Shown: positions 16,240-25,147 of the stretch, in pieces
Numbering within the stretch: position 1 is the stretch's first letter
Layout of the letters: each line of letters starts with the position of its first letter
Assembly: GCA_958453935.1 (NCBI GenBank)
Contig: CAUDZT010000022.1
Location: 1 to 29,923, forward strand
Direction of reading: 5' to 3'
DNA: 29,923 nt
Source: an uncultured Collinsella sp.
Lineage (GTDB): Bacteria > Actinomycetota > Coriobacteriia > Coriobacteriales > Coriobacteriaceae
Translations under genes and position numbers: made by a program
Notes under the pieces: generated by a model
Databases searched by the model: none
What the model saw: only the letters and a program-made list of their open reading frames with translations
What the model was told of the DNA's origin: nothing

Positions 16240-18113
16240 GCGCGATCACCCATCAATACGTTCTTGGCGTGGAGCGTGGGACAGATTCCGCAGCCGGTGC
16301 ACGACGTGCGGGTGCAATCGGGCGTCGTGACGCCCTCGAGCGAACGGCGATACTCGCGCTCGAGGAAACCGCGCGAGCAGCCGGGGCTCACGTGCTCCCA
16401 GGGCAGACGCCAGTCCAGCTCATAGGGCAGGTGCACCAGCTCGTTGAGGTCGATGCCGTTTTTGGCAGCGGCCTCCTTCCAGTTGTCGAGCGAGAAGTGC
16501 TCCACCCAGGCGTCGAAGCGCGAGCCCGCACGCCAGGCATCGATGATGACCGGCGTCATATCGCGACCGGCACGGGAGAGCGCGGCCTCGATGAGCGAGG
16601 TCTCGGCATCGTGGTAATGCACGCGGACGGCACGGTTGCGAACGCTCGTGATAAGCAGCTTCTGGCGACGCTTGACGTCGTCGTAGTCGAGCTGCGGGCA
16701 CCACTGGAACGGCGTAGCAGCCTTGGGGATAAAGACCGAAACCGAGATAGACACCGAGATAGACCCGCGGCGCGCCTTGGGCACCACGGAGCGGCCGAGC
16801 TCCAACACGTGATCGGCCAGGCTGGCGATAGCCACGATGTCCTCGTCGCGCTCGCCGGGAAGGCCCATCATGAAGTAGAGCTTCATGCGGTTCCAGCCGG
16901 CCTCGAAGGCTGCCTTGGCCGCGCGATCCAAGTCCTCCTCGGTCACGTTCTTGTTGATGATGTCGCGCATACGCTGGCTGCCCGCCTCGGGCGCGAACGT
17001 CAGGCCGCCCTTCTTTTCGCCGGCGACCGACTCGGCCATATCCACGCCAAACGAATCCAGGCGCTGCGAGGGAATGGACACGCGAATGCCCGTGTCTTCC
17101 AGACGGCGGTTAAGGCGACCGAGCACATCGCGGATGCAGGAGTGGTCGGTCGTCGAAAGCGAGGTAAGCGACACCTCGTCATAGCCAGTCTTTTCCAAGC
17201 CCTGGATTACCGATGACACGATCTGGTCGGCCGAGCGCTCGCGTACCGGACGATACGTCATGCCTGCCTGGCAAAAACGGCAGCCGCGGGCGCAGCCACG
17301 CAAGATCTCGATAGACAGGCGATCGTGGACGAGCTGCGCATACGGCACGCACGACTGGGAAAGCGGATTGGTGGCACCAAAGTCCTCGACGACGCGCTTG
17401 TAGACTACCGGCGGGACGTCCTTGCCCTCGCGCGGCACGGTGTAGCCATGCGGCGAGCAGGGCTCGTCATAACGCACCTCATACAGGGATGGCACATAGG
17501 TGCCGGCGACCGTCGCGAGCTGCTCAACAATCTGTGCGCGCGGGACCCCTTCGTCGCGCAGGCGACGATGCAGCTGGCAGGTCTCGAGCAGCGACTCCTC
17601 GCCCTCGCCGATGAGGATGGCATCGAAGAAGGCCGCGTACGGCTCGGGGTTATACACCGAGGGACCACCGGCGATGATAATGGGGTCGTCCTCGGTACGG
17701 TCGGTCGCTAACAGCGGAATGCCAGCGAGGTCGAGTGCCTCGAGGAAGTTCGTCACCGCCATCTCGTGCGGCACATGCAGACCGACGATATCAAACGAAG
17801 CGACCGGCGCTGCACCCTCGAGCGAGAGCAGCGGAATGCCTGCCTCGCGCATGCCGTCACCCATATCGGGCCACGGCACATAGCCGCGTTCGCAGGAGAT
17901 GCCCTCGGCCTGGTTAAGAATGTTGTAGAGGATGGCGATGCCCTGGTTGGGCAGACCAACCTCGTATACGTCCGGATAGATCAGGCAGCAACGGTAGTCG
18001 GCATCGGCCTTGGAAAGCGTGCCCCACTCGTGATCGATATAGCGGCTCGGTTTCTCGACCTTGGCGAGCAGCGGCTCAATTAAATGAAAACAGTCTTGGT
18101 ATGCAACGCGCAA
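16236..18113 (-). CDS. TIGR03960 family radical SAM protein with B12-binding-like domain
   Basis: 625 residues. The N-terminal part resembles a cobalamin-binding Rossmann domain (YPDVYEVGLPNQGIAILYNI, about 47-66). The radical-SAM cluster motif is in RGCARGCRFCQAG, with the cysteines at about 274, 278 and 281 (CxxxCxxC). The C-terminus holds DCTRTSCTGCGICPTL, a further cysteine cluster typical of the family, possibly binding an auxiliary Fe-S centre. The reaction is not established; the genomic link to ribosomal-protein and tRNA/rRNA genes suggests RNA or ribosome modification, which is inference. The start is TTG at 18113, with AGGGG seven bases upstream overlapping the previous stop. Confidence 0.9.
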   Translation of the reverse strand: MRVAYQDCFHLIEPLLAKVEKPSRYIDHEWGTLSKADADYRCCLIYPDVYEVGLPNQGIAILYNILNQAEGISCERGYVPWPDMGDGMREAGIPLLSLEGAAPVASFDIVGLHVPHEMAVTNFLEALDLAGIPLLATDRTEDDPIIIAGGPSVYNPEPYAAFFDAILIGEGEESLLETCQLHRRLRDEGVPRAQIVEQLATVAGTYVPSLYEVRYDEPCSPHGYTVPREGKDVPPVVYKRVVEDFGATNPLSQSCVPYAQLVHDRLSIEILRGCARGCRFCQAGMTYRPVRERSADQIVSSVIQGLEKTGYDEVSLTSLSTTDHSCIRDVLGRLNRRLEDTGIRVSIPSQRLDSFGVDMAESVAGEKKGGLTFAPEAGSQRMRDIINKNVTEEDLDRAAKAAFEAGWNRMKLYFMMGLPGERDEDIVAIASLADHVLELGRSVVPKARRGSISVSISVSVFIPKAATPFQWCPQLDYDDVKRRQKLLITSVRNRAVRVHYHDAETSLIEAALSRAGRDMTPVIIDAWRAGSRFDAWVEHFSLDNWKEAAAKNGIDLNELVHLPYELDWRLPWEHVSPGCSRGFLEREYRRSLEGVTTPDCTRTSCTGCGICPTLHAKNVLMGDRA

Positions 18114-18123
18114 CGGAAAACCC

Positions 18124-19053
18124 CTAAGCTGCGAGATCGGATGCGTCCTGGTAGGACGCGATAGGACGGGTAGCGCCCGCGACGGTGGTCACCAGATCGC
18201 GAACACGGGAGAACGTGGAAGTGACCACCTCGTTGGCACGGCTGTAGTCGACATCGCGCTCGTAGAGCGAAACGAGCGCACGGCCCATGCCGTAGGTGCC
18301 CGCGGCAGCAGTGAGCGCCTTGACGGCAAACCCAATATGCGGCGTCTGCTTGACGAGCACGCGGGTGACCGCGCGGATCACAAGACCGCCGGCAAGCACG
18401 CCCGCGACCTCGTAGCCGCGCTCAGGCTTAATGCCGCGCCCAAAGACGGCAGCGAGCTCAAAGAGCATGCCCACCTGCGCCAGCGCCATAACGGGATAAT
18501 CGGCGCCCGGCAAAAACACCAGCGCACCGGTCGCCATATTGGTAAGCGCGCACGAGGTGATAATACGATTGGCCGCCGCGATGCGCATGAAGGCAAAGTT
18601 CGCCGCAAAAGCCGTTTCCTTGTCGGTGCGATCGAGAATCCAGCGGGCAAGCGTCTCGAGCAGATACGTCTTATCGGTTGCCGCTACCACGCCGAGCATG
18701 GGCGTGGACTCCTCGATAAACGGCACCTCCACAGCAGACTCGGCAAGCACGCATACGGGCGCGCCGGCGATCACGAGCTCCTGCACGGCACTCTCCAAGC
18801 GGTCGGAACCACACGAGAGCACCAGCACCACATCGGTATCGGTCTTTGGAGCAATTCGCTCCTCCCCCAGACGTTCGACGCGCACAATGCCCGAGGTCAT
18901 CTGCGGCACAAAGGCGTCACGCACCGTCTCAGCCAGAAAGCGCGAGGCGGACGAATCCAGATAGACCGAGACGCGCACCGGCGTATCGGAATCCTTCTTA
19001 ACGGACGCGCCCATCTTAAAAGCGCGGGTCAGCTTATCTACGGGAATTTTCAT
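18124..19053 (-). CDS. Uncharacterised protein with DUF697-like C-terminal region
   Basis: 309 residues, not recognised with confidence. Residues 25-140 look like an alpha/beta Rossmann-type region (RVSVYLDSSASRFLAE, then DVVLVLSCGSDRLESA, then APVCVLAES) but without any P-loop or NKxD motif. Residues 150-262 resemble DUF697/YcjF, with the pattern SCALTNMATGALVFLPGADY, then PVMALAQVGMLFELAAVFG, and a hydrophobic AGVLAGGLVIRAVTRVLV stretch suggesting membrane contact. In known DUF697 proteins this region often follows a GTPase domain, so the N-terminus could be a degenerate GTPase (inference). The ATG at 19053 has GGAGGGG upstream. It lies 18 bases after rodA and ten before the radical-SAM gene, so it belongs to the elongasome transcript. 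Its role is unknown. Confidence 0.7.
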   Translation of the reverse strand: MKIPVDKLTRAFKMGASVKKDSDTPVRVSVYLDSSASRFLAETVRDAFVPQMTSGIVRVERLGEERIAPKTDTDVVLVLSCGSDRLESAVQELVIAGAPVCVLAESAVEVPFIEESTPMLGVVAATDKTYLLETLARWILDRTDKETAFAANFAFMRIAAANRIITSCALTNMATGALVFLPGADYPVMALAQVGMLFELAAVFGRGIKPERGYEVAGVLAGGLVIRAVTRVLVKQTPHIGFAVKALTAAAGTYGMGRALVSLYERDVDYSRANEVVTSTFSRVRDLVTTVAGATRPIASYQDASDLAA

Positions 19054-19071
19054 AGCAAACCCCTCCAGCGG

Positions 19072-20298
19072 TTACGCGGCGCCCGAACGATGCCGCCATA
19101 TGGATTGTACGATACCCACCGTCAGCAGCTGAATCATCATCGAAGACGAACCAAAGCTAATAAACGGTAGCGGAATACCAGTAATCGGCATCATGCCGAT
19201 GCACATGCCGATGTTTTCAAAGGTCTGGAACGTCCACATGCCAACGATGCCCACACACGAAAGACGCAAAAACAGCGACTCACACTTAAAGGCGACGCGA
19301 ATCGTCGAAAAGATGAGCAGTACGTACAAGCACAGCAGCAAAAAGGAGCCGCAGAAGCCAAAGGTCTCGGACAGGAAGGCGAAGACGAAGTCGGTATGGA
19401 ACTCGGGTAGGAAGCCGCCGGCCGACTGCGTCGCATGCCCCAGGCCCTTACCAAAGAAACCGCCCGAGCCGACCGCGATCAACGACTGCTGCAGATTGTA
19501 CGCATCGTCCGAATCGGCATTATCGGGGTCGATAAAGACCGTCAGACGGTTCATCTGATACTGCTTGATGAGCACATCGTGGCCGAGCAGCGAATCAAAG
19601 ACCGAATCGAGCGCCAGGACGAGGGCCACCAGGCCCACAAGCAGGGCCAGGGTCGACAGCACCCATTCGCGACGTGCACCGCTCATGCAGATGACGATGG
19701 CGCCCGAAACCAGCACGACCAGGCCCGAGCCCAGGTCGCCCATGGCAACGACGGCCAAAAACGGAATGGACAGCATGCCGCAGAGCTTGACGTAGTCGCG
19801 AGCGGTATCGATGCGACCGTTATACTGCGAGCCAAGCGTAGCAATAAAGAAGATGGTGATGAGCTTGGCAAGCTCAACCGGCTGGAATGTCAAGCCGATA
19901 CCGGGAATCTTGATCCAGCCCGTCATGCCCAGACCGCCCGTATAGGACAGACCCGGAATCTTGGGCGAAAAGATCACGATCAGGTCGATGACGAGCAACG
20001 CCGTCGAGAAATTGGAAATACCGCGCAGATCGGTACGCCAGACCAGCACCGCCAGCACCGCTCCGATGCCAATTCCCAGCAGATGGCGTGAGAACGAGGC
20101 ATCGGCCTTAAACTGCGAAGCCGACCAGATGATGATGGCACCGTAGGCAACGAGCGCCACAGTAGCCACGAGCACACCGATATGCACCTTTTGGCGAAAC
20201 GTGCCGCGCGAGGCCGAAAGTTGCTTGTTGACGCGGTCCAGGCTGCTGCGAGAGCCGGTCTTGGTTGAACGGAACAGATCCGCCGGAGAAAAATCCAT
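19072..20298 (-). CDS. rodA: Peptidoglycan glycosyltransferase RodA (SEDS family)
   Basis: 408 residues with about ten membrane helices. RodA polymerises lipid II into glycan strands for lateral wall growth, paired with PBP2. Family motifs are GWIKIPGIGLTFQPVELAKL (about 127-147), MGDLGSGLVVL (about 186-196) and NLQQSLIAVGSGGFFGKGLG, with LPFISFGSSSM near the end. About 36 hydrophilic residues precede the first helix, a modest cytoplasmic extension. The ATG has AGGAGG upstream. It is ten bases downstream of the PBP2 stop. Confidence 0.95.
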   Translation of the reverse strand: MDFSPADLFRSTKTGSRSSLDRVNKQLSASRGTFRQKVHIGVLVATVALVAYGAIIIWSASQFKADASFSRHLLGIGIGAVLAVLVWRTDLRGISNFSTALLVIDLIVIFSPKIPGLSYTGGLGMTGWIKIPGIGLTFQPVELAKLITIFFIATLGSQYNGRIDTARDYVKLCGMLSIPFLAVVAMGDLGSGLVVLVSGAIVICMSGARREWVLSTLALLVGLVALVLALDSVFDSLLGHDVLIKQYQMNRLTVFIDPDNADSDDAYNLQQSLIAVGSGGFFGKGLGHATQSAGGFLPEFHTDFVFAFLSETFGFCGSFLLLCLYVLLIFSTIRVAFKCESLFLRLSCVGIVGMWTFQTFENIGMCIGMMPITGIPLPFISFGSSSMMIQLLTVGIVQSIWRHRSGAA

Positions 20299-20307
20299 CG
20301 CAACCTC

Positions 20308-22377
20308 CTATCGAACCGAAGAATCGCCCGAGGCCGAAGAGGTATCGGGCTCGTCATAAATCACGCCGAGCACGTCGCGCACGACATGCATCGCGGTATC
20401 TGAGCCGCCGCCGCCCTGCTCCAGGACAGTAGCGATGACATACTTGGGATCATCGGCCGGTGCATAGGCGCAGAACCACGCGTATTCGTCCTCGCCGCTT
20501 TTCTCGCCCGTGCCCGACTTGCCGTATACCTGCGGCGTCAGGGTGCCAAAGTGCGCCGCCAGGGACGTTGATGCCGTGTAAATCACGTCGTGCATGCCGT
20601 TGCGAACTAGAGCCAAATCCGAATCGCTGTTGATCTTGGCCTCCAGGCGCTTCTTCTTGCCCTTGCCGTTGTACTTATAGGCATCGCCGTCGCCATCGCG
20701 CGACACGGCAGATAAAAACACGTGAGGCACGTACTGTTTACCGCCGTTGGCAAGACCCATATAGGCGCACGCCATCTGCAGGGGCGTCACCAGGATGTCG
20801 CCCTGGCCGATGGCAATGTTGGTCATATCGCCGGCATTCCACTTGCGGTCCTCGGCAGATGCGTCGGTGAAGTACGACTCTTTCCACTCGGCATCGGGAA
20901 TACGACCCGCGCCCTCACTCGGCAGATCGATACCGCAGGTCTTGCCTAGGCCCCAGCGACGAAAGACCTCCTGCAGGCCCTCGGAATGTTTCTCGTCATA
21001 AAAGAACGCCTTGCCCATGTCGTAGAAGACGGGGTCGCACGAGTTGGCGATACCCGACTGCAGCGTCATGGTGCCGTGGCCGGAATGCAGCCAGCAGTAC
21101 TTGCCCCACGACTTGCCCAGACCCGTCCAATAGCCCGTGCAGTTGGTCGTCTGCCCCGACGTGTAGGTTCCAAACTCAAGACCGGCCAGTGCCGAGAGCG
21201 GCTTGATGGTCGAAGCCGACATGTACTGTCCGCTAATGGCGCGGTTGAGCAGCGGGTGCGAACCCTCGTCATCGTTGAGCTCAGTCCACACATCGTTGGA
21301 GATGCCGCCGATAAACACCGACGGATCGAACTTGGGCTCGCTCGCCATGCCCAGAATCTCACCATTGTTGGGATCGAGGCACACCACGGCGCCGTTGCCG
21401 GCGTTACTGTGGCCCGTGGTCTTGGCAAGCTCGATAGCACTCGACAGCGCCGTCTCACAGGCCTGTTGGATTTTAAGGTCGAGCGTGAGTTTAATGTCGG
21501 AGCCGGCCTTCGCGGGCACGGCGCCAGCCTGACCGGTCACATTGCCCGAGGCATCGACCTTGACGGTCTGCTCGCCACGAATACCCTGCAGCAGGTTTTC
21601 GTAGTAGCTCTCAACGCCCGCCTGGCCCACGATATCGCCCGACTGGTACGTAATCTTGCCAGCAGAAGCATCATCATCGCCAGAGGTTTTCTTATTCTGA
21701 GCCTCGAGCTGCTCGGAGGTAATGGTGCCGGTATAGCCCAAGATATGGCATGCCGTCTCGCCATATGGATACTGGCGCTCGGTACGCTCGGCAATCTTGA
21801 CACCCGGGAACTCGCCGGCATGCTCCTGAATATAGGCAACCGTGGAACGACGGACGTCCGTCGCGATGGTATGCAGGCTCTGAGCGCCCTCTGTATTGTC
21901 CTGAATATTGCGAAGGACCGCCACGTAAGGCATTCCAAGCACGTTGGAAAGATGGCGAACCAGAACCTCATCCTCCGCAAGGTCGCGGTAGGCCACGACA
22001 GCAAGTGAGGGACGGTTCTGGACAAGCGCCACGCCATTGCGGTCGAGGATGCGGCCGCGCACAGCGGGTGTGGTAACGGTGCGCGTCTGATTGCTATTAG
22101 CCTGCTTTTCGTAATAGTCCGACGAGACCATCTGCATGCCCCACAGCTTGACGGCAAGCGCCGCGAACATCGCGCCCACACCCGTGGTGAGGATGGAGAA
22201 GCGGCCCTTAAAGGCGGTCGCCGCGGTATTGCCCTCGCCCTCGGTGGCGCGCGGGGCCGTTCCATGCTGCGTATCGTAGGTAAAACGAGAATCGCCGCGA
22301 CGCATGATGACCAGTGCGACCACGATGGCCACAACCAGCACGATACCGGCGATAATAACCGTCATCTGGGAAGACAT
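20308..22377 (-). CDS. mrdA: Penicillin-binding protein 2 (class B transpeptidase, elongasome)
   Basis: 689 residues. The enzyme cross-links new glycan strands made by RodA. The PBP dimerisation region starts at RGRILDRNG (about 108-115). Catalytic motifs are SxxK as STIK (about 389-392), SxN/SxD as SCD (about 446-448) and KSGTGE (about 620-625). Unusually there are two hydrophobic helices near the N-terminus, residues 5-25 and 60-80. The MRR after the first argues that residues 26-58 are cytoplasmic and the N-terminus is outside, which keeps the catalytic part outside. The ATG has GGAGG seven bases upstream. It sits between mreD and rodA. The C-terminus is Ser/Asp-rich. Confidence 0.93.
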   Translation of the reverse strand: MSSQMTVIIAGIVLVVAIVVALVIMRRGDSRFTYDTQHGTAPRATEGEGNTAATAFKGRFSILTTGVGAMFAALAVKLWGMQMVSSDYYEKQANSNQTRTVTTPAVRGRILDRNGVALVQNRPSLAVVAYRDLAEDEVLVRHLSNVLGMPYVAVLRNIQDNTEGAQSLHTIATDVRRSTVAYIQEHAGEFPGVKIAERTERQYPYGETACHILGYTGTITSEQLEAQNKKTSGDDDASAGKITYQSGDIVGQAGVESYYENLLQGIRGEQTVKVDASGNVTGQAGAVPAKAGSDIKLTLDLKIQQACETALSSAIELAKTTGHSNAGNGAVVCLDPNNGEILGMASEPKFDPSVFIGGISNDVWTELNDDEGSHPLLNRAISGQYMSASTIKPLSALAGLEFGTYTSGQTTNCTGYWTGLGKSWGKYCWLHSGHGTMTLQSGIANSCDPVFYDMGKAFFYDEKHSEGLQEVFRRWGLGKTCGIDLPSEGAGRIPDAEWKESYFTDASAEDRKWNAGDMTNIAIGQGDILVTPLQMACAYMGLANGGKQYVPHVFLSAVSRDGDGDAYKYNGKGKKKRLEAKINSDSDLALVRNGMHDVIYTASTSLAAHFGTLTPQVYGKSGTGEKSGEDEYAWFCAYAPADDPKYVIATVLEQGGGGSDTAMHVVRDVLGVIYDEPDTSSASGDSSVR

Positions 22378-22390
22378 CTACGAGCCTCCC

Positions 22391-22957
22391 CTATTTGAGC
22401 TTACGGGTCTTGGGCTTAAAGCGCATGCCCGTCTGGCGTCCGCCACGTGCGGAGAATCCATAACCGGACTGCGGCACGACGCCGGACATCAAAAACGGAA
22501 TGGCAACCAGACCCGTCAGGATCGAAGACGGCAGTGCATGGCCGAAGATCGCCACGACAAAGCTCGTCTCCAAACCCATAAACAGCAAGATGATGCTGTA
22601 GATCACATTAATGACGAACGCGAAGGCGCCCACAGTGATGCCGCGCGCACTCGGGGTACCGCCCGTCTGACCGGCAGCGCTATGCACCAGGGCAAAAGAA
22701 CCCACGGTCAGCAGGAGCGACATAACGCCCACCGGCACGGCAGCGGAAAGGTCATAGAACAAGCCGCTGCAAAAACCGCACACGACGGCACGGGTCGGGT
22801 CGCCCGAGAACACGCTTAGGCACACCAGGATAATCATAAAGTTGACGCGACCGCCCGCAATGGAGATCTGCGGTGCCAGGCCTGCCTGCAACAGCACGCA
22901 CACGATGGCGGCGATTACAAACGTGCGGGAGCTCATCCCCTGCTCGTGTAGATCCAT
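22391..22957 (-). CDS. mreD: Rod shape-determining protein MreD
   Basis: 188 residues with about five membrane helices and a basic C-terminal end (FKPKTRKLK). MreD links MreC to the wall-synthesis machinery. Typical features are the N-terminal helix, VNFMIILVCLSVFSGDPTRAV and GFCSGLFYDLSAAVPVG. A first ATG at 22963 is only one base from the GGGGG site, while the second at 22957 is seven bases away and is preferred. The protein is weakly conserved, so the call leans on its position between mreC and PBP2. Confidence 0.88.
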   Translation of the reverse strand: MDLHEQGMSSRTFVIAAIVCVLLQAGLAPQISIAGGRVNFMIILVCLSVFSGDPTRAVVCGFCSGLFYDLSAAVPVGVMSLLLTVGSFALVHSAAGQTGGTPSARGITVGAFAFVINVIYSIILLFMGLETSFVVAIFGHALPSSILTGLVAIPFLMSGVVPQSGYGFSARGGRQTGMRFKPKTRKLK

Positions 22958-22968
22958 GGACATGCCCC

Positions 22969-23967
22969 CTATTCGCTCGAGCCGGAATCGGTCGTCTCGG
23001 ACGTGTCGGAACCGTCATCCGGGCTCTCGTCCTTCGTCTTGGTCGCAGCATCGCGCGACGTTCCCTGCGGCGTGCTGTTGGCCGTGTTCACGTCCTCATC
23101 CGAGGCCGACTGTTCGTCGGTCAGCGAGGTAATGACCAGCACTTCCTCGTTATTCTCGGCCGTCGTCTGGGCGCGCACCACAATGGTGTAGTACACGTCG
23201 TTAGCCGATTTCTCAACCGACGAGACGGTGCCGAGCGGTAGACCCTTGGGGAACACACCGCCAATACCCGAGGTCACGATGATGTCGCCAACCTTAACGT
23301 CGGAATCGACGCTCACATACTCAAGACGCAGCGTACCGTCAGCCTGACCCTGCAGCATGCCCTGGGCGCGCGTGTCCTGCACCATGGCGGACACGCCCGA
23401 GCTCTCATCGCCAATCAGACGCACGGTGGACGTCTTGGCCGAGACCTCGATAATCTGGCCTATGACACCGGCAGAACTCGTCACAGGCATGTTGATGGTA
23501 AGCCCGTCGGCAGAACCCTTGTCGATGGTGACGGTCGAGGTCCAGGCATCGCCCGAGGCGCCGACGATACGAGCTGCAGTGGACTTGAGGTTGTAGGTCG
23601 ACTGCAGACCGACCAGACCCTCCAGTCGCTCGGCGGTCTTTTGAGCCTCGGAGAGCTCGGCGACCTTAGAGGTCAGCTCCTCGTTTTGCTTCTTAAGCTC
23701 GTCAAGCGTGTCCTGCGACGCCGTAAGGTTAGAGAACACGTTACCGACCGCATTGAAGGGAGCCGCCACAGCCGAGCCCAGAAAACGCACCGGCGAGGTA
23801 ATCGTCGTCACGCCCGAACGCACGGCATGAATCGGCCCCGTCTCGCCCTCGCGAATGTAAAACGTGAGCAGAAACACCGAAATCAGGCTGAAAACAATCA
23901 ACGGGCGCATACCCGTTGATTGTCGCTTGGTATTCAGATTTGTGGAGAAACCCGAAGATCGTGCCAA
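22969..23967 (-). CDS. mreC: Rod shape-determining protein MreC
   Basis: 332 residues. One membrane helix at about 20-38 is followed by a coiled coil (about 85-118, DTLDELKKQNEELTSKVAEL) and two beta domains (KSTAARIVGASGDAWTSTVT, VTSGIGGVFPKGLPLGTV). MreC forms an extracytoplasmic scaffold that activates PBP2/RodA. The last 50 residues are a Ser/Thr/Asp-rich tail (DESPDDGSDTSETTDSGSSE), probably disordered and outside the cell. The initiator is TTG at 23967, with AAGGTGG about eight bases upstream. It lies 21 bases after the mreB stop. Confidence 0.95.
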   Translation of the reverse strand: MARSSGFSTNLNTKRQSTGMRPLIVFSLISVFLLTFYIREGETGPIHAVRSGVTTITSPVRFLGSAVAAPFNAVGNVFSNLTASQDTLDELKKQNEELTSKVAELSEAQKTAERLEGLVGLQSTYNLKSTAARIVGASGDAWTSTVTIDKGSADGLTINMPVTSSAGVIGQIIEVSAKTSTVRLIGDESSGVSAMVQDTRAQGMLQGQADGTLRLEYVSVDSDVKVGDIIVTSGIGGVFPKGLPLGTVSSVEKSANDVYYTIVVRAQTTAENNEEVLVITSLTDEQSASDEDVNTANSTPQGTSRDAATKTKDESPDDGSDTSETTDSGSSE

Positions 23968-23988
23968 ATGGAATCCACCTTTTGGAAA

Positions 23989-25032
23989 TTAAGCATTGGT
24001 CTGGACGAAGCCGCCATCAAACGCATTGGCCTCGAGCACGCGGGCACAGCCGTTAACAACGTTATCGAGCGCCGTGGGGCTGACGTTGACCGAAACGCCG
24101 GTCTCATCGCGCAGGCGCACGTCGAGACCGCGCAGCAGCGCGCCGCCACCGGTCAGCAAAATGCCGTAGTACATAAGGTCCGAGGCAAGATCGGGAGGCG
24201 TAGCGTCGAGTGCGTCCTTGACGGCCTTGGCCATCTCGTCGAGCGGCTTGTTGAGTGCGCGACGAATCTCCTCGCTCTCGATGCGCACGGTCTTGGGCAG
24301 ACCGGTGATCACGTCGCGGCCGTTGACCTCGACGTCGAGCTCATCCTTGAGCGGCACGGCGGAGCCGACCTTGATCTTGATGTCCTCTGCCGTACGCTCG
24401 CCGATGGCCAGGTTGTAGGCATCACGAACGTGCGTGAGGATGGCCTGATCGAACTCGTCGCCGGCAATACGGATGGACTGCGAGACGACGATGCCGCCCA
24501 TAGCGATAACGGCAACCTCGGTGGTACCGCCACCGATGTCGATGACCATGGAGCCGGTGGGTTCCTCGACGGGCAGGTCGGCGCCGATAGCGGCGGCCAT
24601 AGGCTCTTCGATCAGATAGGCCTGGCGGGCACCGGCCTGGATCGTGGCCTCAAAGACAGCGCGCTTCTCGACCGACGTGACACCGGAGGGAACGCAGACG
24701 ACAACACGCGGACGCGGAGTCCACGGATAGCGCTTCTCGGACGCCTTATCGATAAAGTAGCGAAGCATGGCCTCGGTAACATCGAAGTCGGCGATGACGC
24801 CGTCCTTCAGGGGACGAACGGCCACGATGTTGCCGGGCGTACGGCCGAGCATGCGCTTTGCCTCGATACCGACCGCCAGGATGCGCTCGTCGTTTTTGTC
24901 GATGGCGACAACGGAGGGCTCGCGAATGACGATGCCCTTGCCGCGCACGGAGACAAGCGTATTTGCGGTGCCGAGGTCGATGGCAAGATCGCCCGCATAG
25001 CTACCGAAGAACATATCCATCAAAGAAAACAA
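23989..25032 (-). CDS. mreB: Rod shape-determining protein MreB
   Basis: 347 residues, an actin-like ATPase forming membrane-bound filaments that guide lateral wall synthesis. Actin-fold motifs are phosphate-1 DLAIDLGTANTLV (about 15-27), phosphate-2 VIDIGGGTTEVAVI and the adenosine-binding LTGGGALLRGLD. The hydrophobic start MFSLMDMFF fits a membrane-binding amphipathic helix. The start is TTG at 25032, five bases after AGGAG; the next ATG is 17 bases from that site. It heads mreB-mreC-mreD-PBP2-rodA. Confidence 0.97.
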   Translation of the reverse strand: MFSLMDMFFGSYAGDLAIDLGTANTLVSVRGKGIVIREPSVVAIDKNDERILAVGIEAKRMLGRTPGNIVAVRPLKDGVIADFDVTEAMLRYFIDKASEKRYPWTPRPRVVVCVPSGVTSVEKRAVFEATIQAGARQAYLIEEPMAAAIGADLPVEEPTGSMVIDIGGGTTEVAVIAMGGIVVSQSIRIAGDEFDQAILTHVRDAYNLAIGERTAEDIKIKVGSAVPLKDELDVEVNGRDVITGLPKTVRIESEEIRRALNKPLDEMAKAVKDALDATPPDLASDLMYYGILLTGGGALLRGLDVRLRDETGVSVNVSPTALDNVVNGCARVLEANAFDGGFVQTNA

Positions 25033-25092
25033 CGCAACTCCTGATGTGTTGGATGATTGCTGGAAAACTACTAGCTCATCATACTAGCGCAA

Positions 25093-25125
25093 GCCCGGCA
25101 CCTCACTTGCGGTGAAGCGCCGGGC
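25093..25125 (-). terminator. Strong hairpin between the TPR gene and mreB
   Basis: GCCCGGC pairs with GCCGGGC, and the inner CTTCAC/GTGAGG extends the stem around a CGCAA-type loop. On the minus strand the following bases (TTGCGCTAG) have no U-tract, so it is either a rho-independent terminator of poor quality or a pause/processing element. A TATGAT at about ten bases further on could be part of an mreB promoter, but no -35 box matches. Confidence 0.5.
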
Positions 25126-25147
25126 AAAGCTAAATCCCATAAGGTCA

